This document shows, piece by piece, positions 17,841 through 27,780 of a stretch of DNA of 64,000 nucleotides. The translations under genes were made by a program, and so were the position numbers. Each line of letters opens with the position of its first letter. Position 1 is the stretch's first letter. The notes under the pieces were generated by a model, which was given only the letters and a program-made list of their open reading frames with translations, ran no database searches and was not told the origin of the DNA. The stretch is from Pseudomonas sp. p1(2021b) (lineage in GTDB: Bacteria > Pseudomonadota > Gammaproteobacteria > Pseudomonadales > Pseudomonadaceae): NCBI RefSeq assembly GCF_020151015.1, contig NZ_CP083746.1, forward strand, positions 4,742,501 to 4,806,500. Reading direction: 5' to 3'.

Positions 17841-19376
17841 ATGACAAGCACGCCAAAACCCTTGGTCCTGATTATCCTGGATGGTTTCGGGCACAGCGAA
17901 AGCCCCGAGTACAACGCCATCTTCGCCGCCAACACCCCGGTCTACGATCGCCTGCGGGCCAGCCAGCCCCATGGCCTGATCTCCGGTTCCGGCATGGATG
18001 TCGGGCTGCCCGATGGCCAGATGGGCAACTCCGAAGTCGGCCACATGAACCTCGGCGCAGGGCGTGTGGTGTATCAGGACTTCACCCGGGTGACCAAGGC
18101 CATCCGTGATGGCGAGTTCTTCCACAACCCGGTCCTGACCGGCGCGGTGGACAAGGCCGTAGGTGCCGGCAAGGCCGTGCATATCCTCGGCCTGCTCTCC
18201 GACGGCGGCGTGCACAGCCACCAGGACCATCTCATCGCCATGGCCGAACTGGCCGCACAACGCGGCGCCGAGAAAATCTACCTGCACGCCTTCCTCGATG
18301 GCCGCGATACCCCGCCGCGCAGCGCGCAGTCGTCCATCGAACTGCTCGACGCCACCTTCGCCAAGCTGGGCAAGGGCCGCATCGCCAGCCTCATCGGCCG
18401 CTACTACGCGATGGACCGCGACAACCGCTGGGACCGCGTCGCCGCCGCCTACAACCTGATCGTCGACAGCGTCGCCGACTACACCGCCGACTCGGCCGTG
18501 GCGGGCCTGCAAGCGGCCTACGCCCGTGATGAAAGCGACGAGTTCGTGAAAGCCACGCGCATCGGCGAAGCGGTGAAGGTCGAGGACGGCGATGCCGTGG
18601 TCTTCATGAACTTCCGCGCCGACCGCGCCCGCGAACTGTCCCGCGTGTTCGTCGAGCCCGACTTCAACGAGTTCCCCCGTGCCCGCCTGCCGAAACTGGC
18701 CGCCTACATCGGCCTGACCCAGTATTCGGCCAAGATTCCGGCCCCGGCCGCGTTCGCCCCGGCCAGCCTGGACAACGTGCTCGGCGAATACCTGGCCAAG
18801 CACGGCAAGACCCAGCTGCGCATCGCCGAGACCGAGAAGTACGCCCACGTCACCTTCTTCTTCTCCGGCGGGCGCGAAGAGCCGTTCGAAGGCGAAGAGC
18901 GCATCCTGATCCCGTCGCCGAAGGTGGCGACCTACGACCTGCAGCCAGAGATGAGCGCACCGGAGGTCACCGACCGCATCGTCGAGGCCATCGAGCAGCA
19001 GCGCTACGACGTGATCGTGGTCAACTACGCCAACGGCGACATGGTCGGCCACACCGGCGTGTTCGAGGCGGCGGTCAAGGCCGTCGAGGCCCTGGATGGC
19101 TGCGTCGGCCGTATCGTCGAGGCGCTGGACAAGGTCGGCGGCGAAGCGTTGATCACTGCCGACCATGGTAACGTCGAGCAGATGGAAGACGCGTGCACCG
19201 GCCAGGCGCACACCGCCCACACCACAGAGCCTGTGCCGTTCATCTATGTCGGCAAGCGCGCCCTGAAGGTCCGCGACGGCGGCGTGCTGGCGGACGTGGC
19301 CCCGACCATGCTCAAGCTGCTGGGGCTGGAAAAGCCCGTGGAAATGACCGGCACCTCGATCCTGGTCGACGCCTGA
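17841..19376 (+). CDS. gpmI: 2,3-bisphosphoglycerate-independent phosphoglycerate mutase
   Basis: 511 residues from ATG at 17841, preceded by an AGGA-like site; a TTG three bases upstream is rejected. Interconverts 3- and 2-phosphoglycerate; Mn2+-dependent alkaline-phosphatase fold. Metal motif LIILDGFG (10-17), phosphoserine Ser64 in [10 protein letters not shown], the DGRDTPP loop and the C-terminal ITADHGN and [11 protein letters not shown] metal sites are intact. Divergent from the rhodanese unit over 203 bases in which I can name no clear promoter. Confidence 0.97.
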   Translation: MTSTPKPLVLIILDGFGHSESPEYNAIFAANTPVYDRLRASQPHGLISGSGMDVGLPDGQMGNSEVGHMNLGAGRVVYQDFTRVTKAIRDGEFFHNPVLTGAVDKAVGAGKAVHILGLLSDGGVHSHQDHLIAMAELAAQRGAEKIYLHAFLDGRDTPPRSAQSSIELLDATFAKLGKGRIASLIGRYYAMDRDNRWDRVAAAYNLIVDSVADYTADSAVAGLQAAYARDESDEFVKATRIGEAVKVEDGDAVVFMNFRADRARELSRVFVEPDFNEFPRARLPKLAAYIGLTQYSAKIPAPAAFAPASLDNVLGEYLAKHGKTQLRIAETEKYAHVTFFFSGGREEPFEGEERILIPSPKVATYDLQPEMSAPEVTDRIVEAIEQQRYDVIVVNYANGDMVGHTGVFEAAVKAVEALDGCVGRIVEALDKVGGEALITADHGNVEQMEDACTGQAHTAHTTEPVPFIYVGKRALKVRDGGVLADVAPTMLKLLGLEKPVEMTGTSILVDA

Positions 19377-19423
19377 GCCATTGCCAGGGGCTGCAAGGCA
19401 GCCCCGCTGCACGGTTTCCAGAC

Positions 19424-19460
19424 AAACGCCTCGCCACAAATACCGCGAGGCGTTTTTTTT
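19424..19460 (+). terminator. gpmI terminator
   Basis: 11-bp stem aaacgcctcgc (19424-19434) with gcgaggcgttt (19445-19455), followed by a run of eight T. Confidence 0.92.
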
Positions 19461-19514
19461 GCGGGCACGGGCGGGCATACTAGGCCAGTCTCCATCCCTG
19501 GTACGCCCAACCCC

Positions 19515-20801
19515 ATGCTCCGCGCCCTGATCCTCATCGCCCTGTCCTGCCTGCTCAGCCCGGCCTTCGCCGATGAGCGTGCGCAGACCCAGCAACAACT
19601 GGAAGCCACCCGCCAGGACATCGCCGAGCTGAAAAAAATGCTGGGCAAGCTCCAGGAGGAGAAGTCCGGTGTGCAGAAAGACCTCAAGACCACCGAGACC
19701 GAAATCGGCGATCTCGAAAAACAGGTGGAGGCGCTGCAAGAAGAACTAAAAAAGACCGAGGGCGAGCTGGAGCGCCTTGATACCGAGAAAAAAAAACTCC
19801 AGAGCGCCCGCGTTGAACAACAGCGACTGATCGCCATCCAGGCCCGCTCCGCCTACCAGAGCGGCCGCGAGGAATACCTCAAGCTGCTGCTCAACCAGCA
19901 GAACCCCGAGAAATTCGCCCGCACCCTCACCTACTACGACTACCTGAGCAAGGCGCGCCTGGAGCAACTGCGCGCCTTCAACGAAACCCTGCGCCAGCTG
20001 GCCAACGTCGAGCAGGACATCAGCCGCCAGCAGGCGCAGTTGCTGGCCCAGCGCGGCAACCTCGACAGCCGCCGCCAGGAGCTTGAGGCCGTGCGCAGCG
20101 AGCGCCGGCAGGTGCTGGCCAAGCTCAACGGCGACATGAAGGCTCGCGACCAGAAGCTGCAGGCTCGCCAGCAGGACCAGGCCGACCTCACCAAGGTGCT
20201 CAAGACCATCGAGGAAACCCTGGCCCGCCAGGCCCGTGAAGCCGAGGAAGCTCGCCAGAAGGCGCTGCTGGCCCAGCGCGAGGCGGAAAAACGCCGCCAG
20301 CAAGAGGCCCTCGCCGCCCGCTCGGCCACCGAAACGCCCACGAAAAAGGCCCGCACCACGCTGGGCCCGCTGGTTTCCAGCGACGGCGCGAACTATGGCG
20401 GCGCATTTTCTGCCGCGCGCGGAAAACTTCCATGGCCAGTCAATGGTCGATTGCTGGCACGCTTCGGCGATGCACGCGGTGGCGATGCCCGGGCCAAGTG
20501 GGACGGCGTGATGATCGGCGCCAGCCCCGGCACCCAGGTACGCGCCGTGCACGGCGGGCGCGTGGTGTTCGCCGACTGGTTGCGCGGCGCTGGACTTCTG
20601 GTCATTCTCGACCATGGTAATGGTTACCTGAGCCTGTACGGCCACAACCAGAGCCTGCTCAAGAGCGCCGGCGATATCGTCAAGGCCGGCGAAGCCATCT
20701 CCACCGTCGGCGACAGCGGTGGGCAGGACAGTTCGGGCCTGTACTTCGCCATCCGCCAGCAGGGCCGGCCGACCGACCCGGCGCAATGGTGCCGGGGCTA
20801 G
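19515..20801 (+). CDS. envC: murein hydrolase activator, EnvC family
   Basis: 428 residues. Signal peptide (about 1-19, cut after AFA), long coiled coil (about 22-260, rich in Q/E/K/L) and a C-terminal LytM/M23 domain (about 300-428). The zinc-binding motifs are degenerate: the usual HxGxD box reads AKWDGVMI, so it should be a non-catalytic activator of cell-separation amidases, as EnvC is in E. coli. Located between gpmI and ctpA, an order conserved in Pseudomonas. Transcription probably continues into ctpA, which starts 87 bases later. Confidence 0.92.
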   Translation: MLRALILIALSCLLSPAFADERAQTQQQLEATRQDIAELKKMLGKLQEEKSGVQKDLKTTETEIGDLEKQVEALQEELKKTEGELERLDTEKKKLQSARVEQQRLIAIQARSAYQSGREEYLKLLLNQQNPEKFARTLTYYDYLSKARLEQLRAFNETLRQLANVEQDISRQQAQLLAQRGNLDSRRQELEAVRSERRQVLAKLNGDMKARDQKLQARQQDQADLTKVLKTIEETLARQAREAEEARQKALLAQREAEKRRQQEALAARSATETPTKKARTTLGPLVSSDGANYGGAFSAARGKLPWPVNGRLLARFGDARGGDARAKWDGVMIGASPGTQVRAVHGGRVVFADWLRGAGLLVILDHGNGYLSLYGHNQSLLKSAGDIVKAGEAISTVGDSGGQDSSGLYFAIRQQGRPTDPAQWCRG

Positions 20802-20888
20802 CCCCCTCAAACGTCTACGGCGTAGCGCAACCCAGCGCTGCGCCGATGCTCCCGCGGGAGCGCCAACAGGATCAGGAGTTCGTTCGAC

Positions 20889-22220
20889 ATGCTGCACTCG
20901 CCTCGCCTCACCCAGCTGGCCCTGACCATCGCATTGGTGGTCGGCGCGCCCTTGGCCTGCGCCGCCGAGCCGGCACCGGCAACGCCGGCCAGCCGCGCTG
21001 CGGTCCCGGCCACCGAGGTGACGGCCAACGCACCGCTGCCGCTGGATGAGCTGCGCACCTTCGCCGAAGTCATGGACCGCATCAAGGCGGCCTATGTCGA
21101 GCCGGTGGACGACAAGACCCTGCTGGAAAACGCCATCAAAGGCATGCTCAGCAACCTCGACCCGCACTCGGCCTACCTGGGCCCCGAAGACTTCCAGGAG
21201 CTGCAGGAAAGCACCAGCGGCGAATTCGGCGGCCTGGGCATCGAAGTGGGCATGGAAGACGGCTTCGTCAAGGTGGTATCGCCGATCGACGACACCCCGG
21301 CCTCGCGCGCCGGCATCGAGGCCGGTGACCTGATCGTCAAGATCAACGGCGCCCCGACCCGCGGCCAGACCATGACCGAAGCTGTCGACAAGATGCGCGG
21401 CAAGGTCGGCGAGAAGATCACCCTGACCCTGGTGCGCGACGGTGGCACGCCGTTCGACGTGACCCTCGCCCGCGCGGTGATCCAGGTCAAGAGCGTGAAG
21501 AGCCAGCTGCTGGAAAACGACTACGGCTATATCCGCATCACCCAGTTCCAGGTCAAGACCGGCGATGAAGTGGGCAAGGCCCTGGCCAAGCTGCGCAAGG
21601 ACAACGGCAAGAAGCTGCGCGGCGTGGTCCTGGACCTGCGCAACAACCCCGGCGGTGTCTTGCAGTCGGCGGTGGAAGTGGCCGACCACTTCCTGACCAA
21701 GGGCCTGATCGTCTACACCAAAGGCCGCATCGCCAACTCCGAGCTGCGCTTCTCGGCCGACCCGGCCGATGCCAGCGAGGGCGTGCCACTGGTGGTGCTG
21801 ATCAACGGCGGCAGCGCCTCGGCCTCGGAGATCGTCGCCGGCGCCCTGCAAGACCAGAAACGCGCCGTACTGATGGGCACCGACAGCTTCGGCAAGGGCT
21901 CGGTACAGACCGTGCTACCGCTGAACAACGACCGTGCCCTGAAGCTGACCACCGCGCTGTACTTCACCCCCAACGGCCGCTCGATCCAGGCCCAGGGCAT
22001 CGTCCCGGATATCGAAGTGCGCCCGGCCAAGCTCACCGCCGAAGCGGACACCGACAACTTCAAGGAAGCCGACCTGCAAGGCCACCTGGGCAACGGCAAC
22101 GGCGGCGCCGATCGCCCGACCGGCAGCGCCAAGCGCAAGGACCGCCCGCAGGATGGCGACTTCCAGCTCAGCCAGGCCCTGAGCCTGCTCAAGGGCCTGA
22201 ACATCACCAAGGGTGACTGA
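20889..22220 (+). CDS. ctpA: C-terminal processing protease, S41 family (CtpA)
   Basis: 443 residues. Signal peptide (about 1-25), PDZ domain (about 100-185) with GGLGIEVG, then the S41 protease core. The catalytic dyad is visible: Ser311 in GGSASASE and Lys336 in FGKGSVQ, with Gln340 nearby. Periplasmic; in P. aeruginosa, CtpA degrades peptidoglycan cross-link hydrolases with a lipoprotein partner. The neighbourhood (EnvC before, deacetylase after) fits a cell-envelope role. Its stop is 8 bases before the deacetylase start. Confidence 0.92.
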   Translation: MLHSPRLTQLALTIALVVGAPLACAAEPAPATPASRAAVPATEVTANAPLPLDELRTFAEVMDRIKAAYVEPVDDKTLLENAIKGMLSNLDPHSAYLGPEDFQELQESTSGEFGGLGIEVGMEDGFVKVVSPIDDTPASRAGIEAGDLIVKINGAPTRGQTMTEAVDKMRGKVGEKITLTLVRDGGTPFDVTLARAVIQVKSVKSQLLENDYGYIRITQFQVKTGDEVGKALAKLRKDNGKKLRGVVLDLRNNPGGVLQSAVEVADHFLTKGLIVYTKGRIANSELRFSADPADASEGVPLVVLINGGSASASEIVAGALQDQKRAVLMGTDSFGKGSVQTVLPLNNDRALKLTTALYFTPNGRSIQAQGIVPDIEVRPAKLTAEADTDNFKEADLQGHLGNGNGGADRPTGSAKRKDRPQDGDFQLSQALSLLKGLNITKGD

Positions 22221-22228
22221 CCCTGCCC

Positions 22229-22993
22229 ATGCGCTACCTGCTGTTCTCGCTGCTCTGCCTGCTGGCCGGCACCGCCCACGCGGCGCCGGCCAAGGCCTAC
22301 ATGAGCATCATCATCGATGACCTGGGCCAGAACAGCGAGCGCGACAGTCGCACCCTCGCCCTGCCAGGCCCGGTCACCTTGGCGATCATGCCCGACACAC
22401 CCCACGCCACCGATTTCGCCCGCCAGGCCCACAAGGCCGGGCGCACGGTGATCCTGCACATGCCCATGGATCCGGCTACCGGGCCCTATGCCTGGACGCC
22501 AGGCACGCCGGTCGAGGAGCTGGCCCGGCGCCTGGACGCCGCCTTGGCCAAGGTGCCTTTCGCCGCCGGCATCAACAACCACATGGGCAGCCGCATGACC
22601 GCCCAGCCTGGGCCCATGGCCTGGCTGATGGGCGAACTGCAACGGCGCCACCTGTTCTTCGTCGACAGCCGTACCAGCGCCGCCACCGTGGCCGCGGCCA
22701 AGGCCCAGGAGCAGGGTCTGGCGCATGTTTCGCGGGATGTGTTCCTGGACGACGTGCGCACTACCGAAGCCATCACGGCCCAGTTGCAACAAGGCATCGC
22801 CCTGGCCCGCAAGCAAGGTTCAGCGGTACTCATCGGGCATCCCTATCCGCAGACCCTGGACGTTCTGGCGCGGGAGATACCTCGGCTCAGAGGCCAGGGC
22901 ATCGAGCTGATCGACATCCACCAGATGATCGCCCAACGTGGCAACCAGGCGATGCCGGGCCATGGCCATAACGGGCGCTACAGCAACCGCTGA
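22229..22993 (+). CDS. divergent polysaccharide deacetylase (YibQ family)
   Basis: 254 residues. Signal peptide (about 1-18, AHA cut), then the fold of the divergent polysaccharide deacetylase family (DUF610/YibQ): SIIIDDLGQN metal motif near residue 25, ILHMPMDP, INNHMGSRMT and FVDSRTSA. Periplasmic. The family commonly follows an EnvC/CtpA pair in proteobacteria, but its substrate has not been shown. Last gene of the gpmI-envC-ctpA run. Confidence 0.9.
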   Translation: MRYLLFSLLCLLAGTAHAAPAKAYMSIIIDDLGQNSERDSRTLALPGPVTLAIMPDTPHATDFARQAHKAGRTVILHMPMDPATGPYAWTPGTPVEELARRLDAALAKVPFAAGINNHMGSRMTAQPGPMAWLMGELQRRHLFFVDSRTSAATVAAAKAQEQGLAHVSRDVFLDDVRTTEAITAQLQQGIALARKQGSAVLIGHPYPQTLDVLAREIPRLRGQGIELIDIHQMIAQRGNQAMPGHGHNGRYSNR

Positions 22994-23055
22994 GAAGCAA
23001 ATAGACGTAACACGGTTTGCGTTTTGGCACAGGGCGGAAATCGAGCGCCACCCAT

Positions 23056-23092
23056 AAAGAAAAGAGCCCGATTCTCACGAACCGGGCCCTTC
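23056..23092. terminator. terminator between the deacetylase and betT
   Basis: gagcccgattc (23064-23074) pairs with gaaccgggccc (23079-23089) including two G-U pairs, loop tcac. On the minus strand it is followed by ttttcttt, so it mainly ends betT transcription. Confidence 0.75.
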
Positions 23093-23111
23093 TTCATCGC
23101 ATCAAGCCGTA

Positions 23112-25115
23112 TCAGCTATACACACGGCCCAACAGCTGGCGATGGCTCTCGAACTGATCCAGCACATCGCGCACGATCTGCTCAGGCGTGAAGCCCATCA
23201 GGTCGTATTCCTGGCTGCCATCGTGCAGGTACACCTCAGCACGGTAGAAGCGCTGGGGCACTTCCGGCGCCCCTTCGACCTGCGCCTCGCTCGGCGCGGC
23301 CTGGTAGCCGTCAAGGCTGACTTCATAGACGAACGGGTTGCCCTCTTCCATCATCACCCGCAGGCCCATCAGGTTACGCGAGTGACCGGCACGGGCCTCG
23401 ACCTCGAAGCCTTGCAGGCGCATCTGCGCGGCGGCGTCCTTGAGCGCCGGGCTCACGTACTTGTCCATGAAACGCTGGACCACGGCCTGGGTCGGCTGCA
23501 GGTCCATCTGGCTCAAGCGCTCGCTGAAGCCACGGCGGCCGCGGGCAGCCAGCTCGGCGCGCTCCTGCTCGACGGCCACGTCCTGCTTCATGGCCTTGTA
23601 CAGGCCGAACATGAACAGCACCAGCACCACCGAGAACGGCAGGCCAGCCAGCACCACCATGGTCTGCATGGCTTCGAAGTTACCGGCAAACAGCAGGCCG
23701 ATGGTGACCAGCGTGATGACCACCGACCAGAACACCACCATCCAGTGCGGCGCATCTTCGTCCACCTTGCCGCCTTTGCACGACAGGTTGGCCATCATCA
23801 CCGCGCCCGAGTCGGCCGGGGTGAGGAACAGCACGAAGCCGACGAATACCGCTACACCGATGACGATCTTGGCGGCCGGGAAGTATTCCAGCAGCTGGTA
23901 GATCGACATCGAAGGCTGCTCGAGCGCCGTCTTGCCCAGTTCCACGGCGCCCTGGTTGATCACCAGGTCCAGCGCGGTGTTGCCGAAGATCGACAGCCAG
24001 GCCAGGGTGAAGCCCAGCGGAATCAGCAGCACGCCGGTCACCAGCTGGCGCACGGTACGGCCCTTGGAGATACGGGCGATGAACATGCCGACGAACGGGC
24101 CCCAGGAAATCCACCAGGCCCAGTAGAACACGGTCCACAGGCCCAGCCAGCGCTCGGACTTGCCCGCCTCGCCTTCATAGACATAGAGGTCGAAGGTCTT
24201 GAGCACCAGGCCGTTGAGGTAGTCGCCGATGTTCTGCACGAAGGCGTTGAGCAGGTGCAGGGTCTGGCCGCCGAGCAGCACGAAGATCAGCAGGCCGCTG
24301 AACAGGATGATGTTCAGGTTGGACAGGCGGCGGATGCCGTTCTCCACGCCCGATACCGCCGCTACGGTGGCAACACCGGCCATGACCAGGATGACCGCCA
24401 GCAGGTTGGTCTTGCTGTGGTCGATGCCGAACAGGTACTCCAGGCCCGAGGCCACCTGCATCGAGCCTATCCCTAAGTTGGTGACCAGGCCCAACAGGGT
24501 GACGAACATGCCGAAGATGTCCACGGCGTTGCCCGCGGCCCCCTTGACCCAACGCTCGCCGACCAGCGGGTACAGCGCCGAGCGCAGTGCCAGCGGCTGG
24601 TTGTGGCGATAGGCGAAGTACCCCACGGCCAGGCCGACCAGGGCGTAGATCGCCCAGCCGTGCAGGCCCCAGTGCAGGAAGGTCAGCTGCAGGCCCTGGC
24701 GCGCGGCCTCGAGGCTGGCCGAGGTGCCCTCTGGCGGGTTGAAGTAGTGGTCCAGCGGCTCGGATGCGCCAAAGTACAGCAACGAGATACCGATACCGGA
24801 GGAGAACAGCATGCCGGCCCAGGCGCCGTAGCTGAAGTCAGGCTGGTCGTCCTTGCCGCCCAGCTTGAGCTTGCCGTAGTCGGAGAAGGCCAGGTAGACG
24901 ACGAACAGCAGGTAACCGCAGATCACCAGCATGTAGTACCAGCCGAAGGTGCGGGTCAGCCATTTCTGGGCAATGCCCAGCACATGGCCAGCTGTTTCAG
25001 GAACCGCGATGAGCAAGGCAGTCAAGGCGAGGACCAGCAGGGCGGAGGTGTAGAACACCACGCGGTTGACCCGCACGCGTTCGGCGGGAGGCTTGGTTAG
25101 GGAGGCAGAACTCAT
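23112..25115 (-). CDS. betT: choline/betaine transporter, BCCT family (BetT type)
   Basis: 667 residues from ATG at 25115. Twelve membrane segments are expected between about 20 and 510; the BCCT signature is seen in HWGLHGWAIYALVGLAVGYF and in YWAWWISWGPFVGMFIARIS. An approximately 150-residue cytosolic C-terminal extension follows, characteristic of osmotically controlled BetT proteins. Brings in choline, using the proton or sodium gradient. Divergent from betI-betB-betA, with a BetI-type operator between, so choline and osmotic control is likely. Confidence 0.93.
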   Translation of the reverse strand: MSSASLTKPPAERVRVNRVVFYTSALLVLALTALLIAVPETAGHVLGIAQKWLTRTFGWYYMLVICGYLLFVVYLAFSDYGKLKLGGKDDQPDFSYGAWAGMLFSSGIGISLLYFGASEPLDHYFNPPEGTSASLEAARQGLQLTFLHWGLHGWAIYALVGLAVGYFAYRHNQPLALRSALYPLVGERWVKGAAGNAVDIFGMFVTLLGLVTNLGIGSMQVASGLEYLFGIDHSKTNLLAVILVMAGVATVAAVSGVENGIRRLSNLNIILFSGLLIFVLLGGQTLHLLNAFVQNIGDYLNGLVLKTFDLYVYEGEAGKSERWLGLWTVFYWAWWISWGPFVGMFIARISKGRTVRQLVTGVLLIPLGFTLAWLSIFGNTALDLVINQGAVELGKTALEQPSMSIYQLLEYFPAAKIVIGVAVFVGFVLFLTPADSGAVMMANLSCKGGKVDEDAPHWMVVFWSVVITLVTIGLLFAGNFEAMQTMVVLAGLPFSVVLVLFMFGLYKAMKQDVAVEQERAELAARGRRGFSERLSQMDLQPTQAVVQRFMDKYVSPALKDAAAQMRLQGFEVEARAGHSRNLMGLRVMMEEGNPFVYEVSLDGYQAAPSEAQVEGAPEVPQRFYRAEVYLHDGSQEYDLMGFTPEQIVRDVLDQFESHRQLLGRVYS

Positions 25116-25446
25116 TGCACGAATGCTCCGGGCAAGTGCGGGGTGAAGGCTAATCAGATGTTTCCCAAGCAAATGGTGGAATAGCCCCACTGCGTCAGGT
25201 GTTATAAATGCACCTAGGAAACCGTGATCCCGAATCGAATCGTTGCAAAAAAAACAGTTCCAGCCCGCTCCAAAGGGCTTCCCGTTCGGCCTGTGACCGC
25301 CCGGCGGAATCTGTCATTCGCATCGCTCATGCCCGTCAACGCCTTGTATTCCGGGGGTTACGCGATTTCCTGGGGTGTCAATCCGTGCCTTCTCGACCGC
25401 CTGAAAAACTGTCAATGGCACAAATTGTCGCAGAGCTTATTCTTTA

Positions 25447-25466
25447 TTGATTGAACGTTCAATCAA
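25447..25466. promoter_or_regulatory. BetI operator (perfect 20-bp palindrome)
   Basis: ttgattgaacgttcaatcaa is a perfect 20-base palindrome 69 bases before betI and about 330 bases from betT, in the 420-base divergent gap. It fits a TetR-family homodimer site; BetI is the adjacent TetR gene. The rest of the gap (25116-25446) shows no open frame of merit, only AT-richer sequence likely holding the betT promoter. Confidence 0.82.
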
Positions 25467-25535
25467 AACAAAATAGACTGGCCTTCGCCGAGGCAGCCGC
25501 TCGTCGTCTGATCGCAGGCCTGAGGAGATAGCAAG

Positions 25536-26192
25536 ATGCCCAAGGTCGGTATGCAACCCATCCGCCGCCAGCAGTTGATCGAAGCCACGCTACAGGCTGT
25601 CGATCAGGTCGGCCTGGGAGATGCCAGCATTGCGCTGATTGCCCGTTTGGCCGGTGTGTCGAACGGCATCATCAGTCACTACTTTCGGGACAAGAATGGC
25701 CTGATCGCAGCGACGATGGGCTACGTCATGAGCATGCTCAACGAAGGGGTGGCGGCGCGTCGCCAGGCACTGACGGACGACAGCCCGCGTGCCCACCTGA
25801 AAGTGATCATCGAAGGCAACTTCGATGCGAGCCAGGTGAATGGCCCGGCAATGAAAACCTGGTTGGCCTTCTGGGCCTCCAGCATGCACCAGCCAGACTT
25901 GCACAGGTTGCAGCGGATCAACGACCACCGCTTGTATTCCAACCTGTGCTGCCAGTTCCGTCGCGTCCTGCCGCTCTACCATGCGCGCAAGGCTGCCCGC
26001 GGCCTGGCGGCCCTGATCGATGGCCTGTGGCTGCGTGGCGCGCTGTCCGGTGATGCATTCGACACCGACCAGGCGATACGGATTGCTTACGAATACATGG
26101 ATCTACAACTGGCTAAACAGCAGACCCTGGGCACAACCGACCAGGCCTCTGAACCTTCGCGCGCAGCGCTTGCCGAGCAGGCAGGAGCGTGA
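25536..26192 (+). CDS. betI: transcriptional repressor BetI (TetR family)
   Basis: 218 residues, slightly longer than the common 195-200. N-terminal helix-turn-helix of TetR type (about 10-60: [29 protein letters not shown]), followed by the ligand-binding core with the BetI-specific [20 protein letters not shown] block. GAGGAG lies before the ATG. Represses the bet genes in the absence of choline. The extra C-terminal tail ([17 protein letters not shown]) has no recognised role. First gene of betIBA. Confidence 0.95.
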   Translation: MPKVGMQPIRRQQLIEATLQAVDQVGLGDASIALIARLAGVSNGIISHYFRDKNGLIAATMGYVMSMLNEGVAARRQALTDDSPRAHLKVIIEGNFDASQVNGPAMKTWLAFWASSMHQPDLHRLQRINDHRLYSNLCCQFRRVLPLYHARKAARGLAALIDGLWLRGALSGDAFDTDQAIRIAYEYMDLQLAKQQTLGTTDQASEPSRAALAEQAGA

Positions 26193-26230
26193 CGCGGTAG
26201 CCAACCACACACTGCACTTGCGAGGACACT

Positions 26231-27703
26231 ATGGCCCGTTTCGGAACGCAAAAACTCTATATTGATGGTGGTTATGTCGACGCTAGCTCCGACGCTACCT
26301 TCGAAGCCATCAACCCGGCCACCGGCGAAGTCCTCGCCCACGTGCAGCGCGCCACCCAGGCGGACGTCGAGAAGGCCGTCGAAAGCGCCGAGCGTGGCCA
26401 GAAAGTCTGGGCTGCCATGACCGCCATGCAGCGTTCGCGCATCCTGCGCCGCGCCGTCGATATCCTGCGCGAGCGCAACGACGAGCTGGCCATGCTGGAA
26501 ACCCTGGATACCGGCAAGTCGTACTCCGAAACCCGCTACGTCGACATCGTCACCGGCGCCGACGTGCTGGAATACTACGCAGGCCTGGTACCGGCCATCG
26601 AAGGCGAGCAGATCCCGCTGCGCGAAAGCTCCTTCGTCTACACCCGCCGCGAGCCGCTGGGCGTGACCGCCGGTATCGGCGCCTGGAACTACCCGATCCA
26701 GATCGCCCTGTGGAAATCCGCCCCGGCCCTGGCCGCCGGCAACGCCATGATCTTCAAGCCTTCGGAAGTCACCTCGCTGACCACCCTGAAACTGGCCGAG
26801 ATCTACACCGAAGCCGGCCTGCCTGACGGCGTGTTCAACGTCCTGACCGGCAGCGGCCGTGAAGTCGGCACCTGGCTGACCGAACACCCACGCATCGAGA
26901 AAGTCTCCTTCACCGGCGGCACCACCACCGGCAAGAAGGTCATGGCCAGCGCTTCGAGCTCCACGCTCAAGGAAGTCACCATGGAACTGGGCGGCAAGTC
27001 GCCGCTGATCATCTGCGACGACGCCGACCTGGACAAGGCCGCCGACATCGCCATGATGGCCAACTTCTACAGCTCCGGCCAGGTCTGCACCAACGGCACC
27101 CGCGTGTTCGTACCGGCGTCGATGAAGGCCGCCTTCGAAGCCAAGATCGCCGAGCGCGTTGCCCGCATCCGCGTTGGCAACCCGGAAGACGAGAACACCA
27201 ACTTCGGTCCGCTGGTCAGCTTCCCGCACATGGAAAGCGTCCTGGGCTACATCGCCAAGGGCAAGGAAGAAGGTGCGCGCGTACTGTGCGGTGGCGAGCG
27301 TCTGATGGACGGTGATTTCGCCAAAGGCGCCTTCGTCGCGCCGACCGTCTTCACCGACTGCACCGACGACATGACCATCGTCAAGGAAGAAATCTTCGGC
27401 CCGGTCATGAGCATCCTGACCTACGAAACCGAAGAAGAAGCCATCCGTCGCGCCAACGACACCGAATACGGCCTGGCCGCCGGCGTGTGCACCAACGACA
27501 TCAGCCGTGCCCACCGCATCATCCACAAGCTCGAAGCCGGTATCTGCTGGATCAATGCCTGGGGCGAGTCCCCGGCCGAAATGCCGGTCGGTGGCTACAA
27601 GCAGTCGGGCGTCGGCCGTGAAAACGGCGTCAGCTCGCTGGCCCAGTACACCCGCATCAAGTCGGTCCAGGTCGAGCTGGGCGGCTACAACTCGGTTTTC
27701 TAA
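26231..27703 (+). CDS. betB: betaine aldehyde dehydrogenase
   Basis: 490 residues. NAD(P)-dependent aldehyde dehydrogenase that oxidises betaine aldehyde to glycine betaine; cytosolic tetramer. General base Glu252 in MELGGKSP and catalytic Cys286 in [11 protein letters not shown] are present, as are the cofactor motif [11 protein letters not shown] and the substrate-binding [13 protein letters not shown]. Second gene of betIBA, 38 bases after betI. Confidence 0.97.
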   Translation: MARFGTQKLYIDGGYVDASSDATFEAINPATGEVLAHVQRATQADVEKAVESAERGQKVWAAMTAMQRSRILRRAVDILRERNDELAMLETLDTGKSYSETRYVDIVTGADVLEYYAGLVPAIEGEQIPLRESSFVYTRREPLGVTAGIGAWNYPIQIALWKSAPALAAGNAMIFKPSEVTSLTTLKLAEIYTEAGLPDGVFNVLTGSGREVGTWLTEHPRIEKVSFTGGTTTGKKVMASASSSTLKEVTMELGGKSPLIICDDADLDKAADIAMMANFYSSGQVCTNGTRVFVPASMKAAFEAKIAERVARIRVGNPEDENTNFGPLVSFPHMESVLGYIAKGKEEGARVLCGGERLMDGDFAKGAFVAPTVFTDCTDDMTIVKEEIFGPVMSILTYETEEEAIRRANDTEYGLAAGVCTNDISRAHRIIHKLEAGICWINAWGESPAEMPVGGYKQSGVGRENGVSSLAQYTRIKSVQVELGGYNSVF

Positions 27704-27780
27704 ACCCTGTCTAGCCACGCCCGTGCCGCCGTGCACGGGCGTTTCCGCTCCCTGATCACCGCTAACACGAGGGTACTTCA

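Noticed and set aside
20236..20511. Possible sign of frameshift in envC LytM domain
   Set aside because: The zinc motifs are degenerate but the frame and length match EnvC-type activators, so this is normal divergence and not a broken gene.
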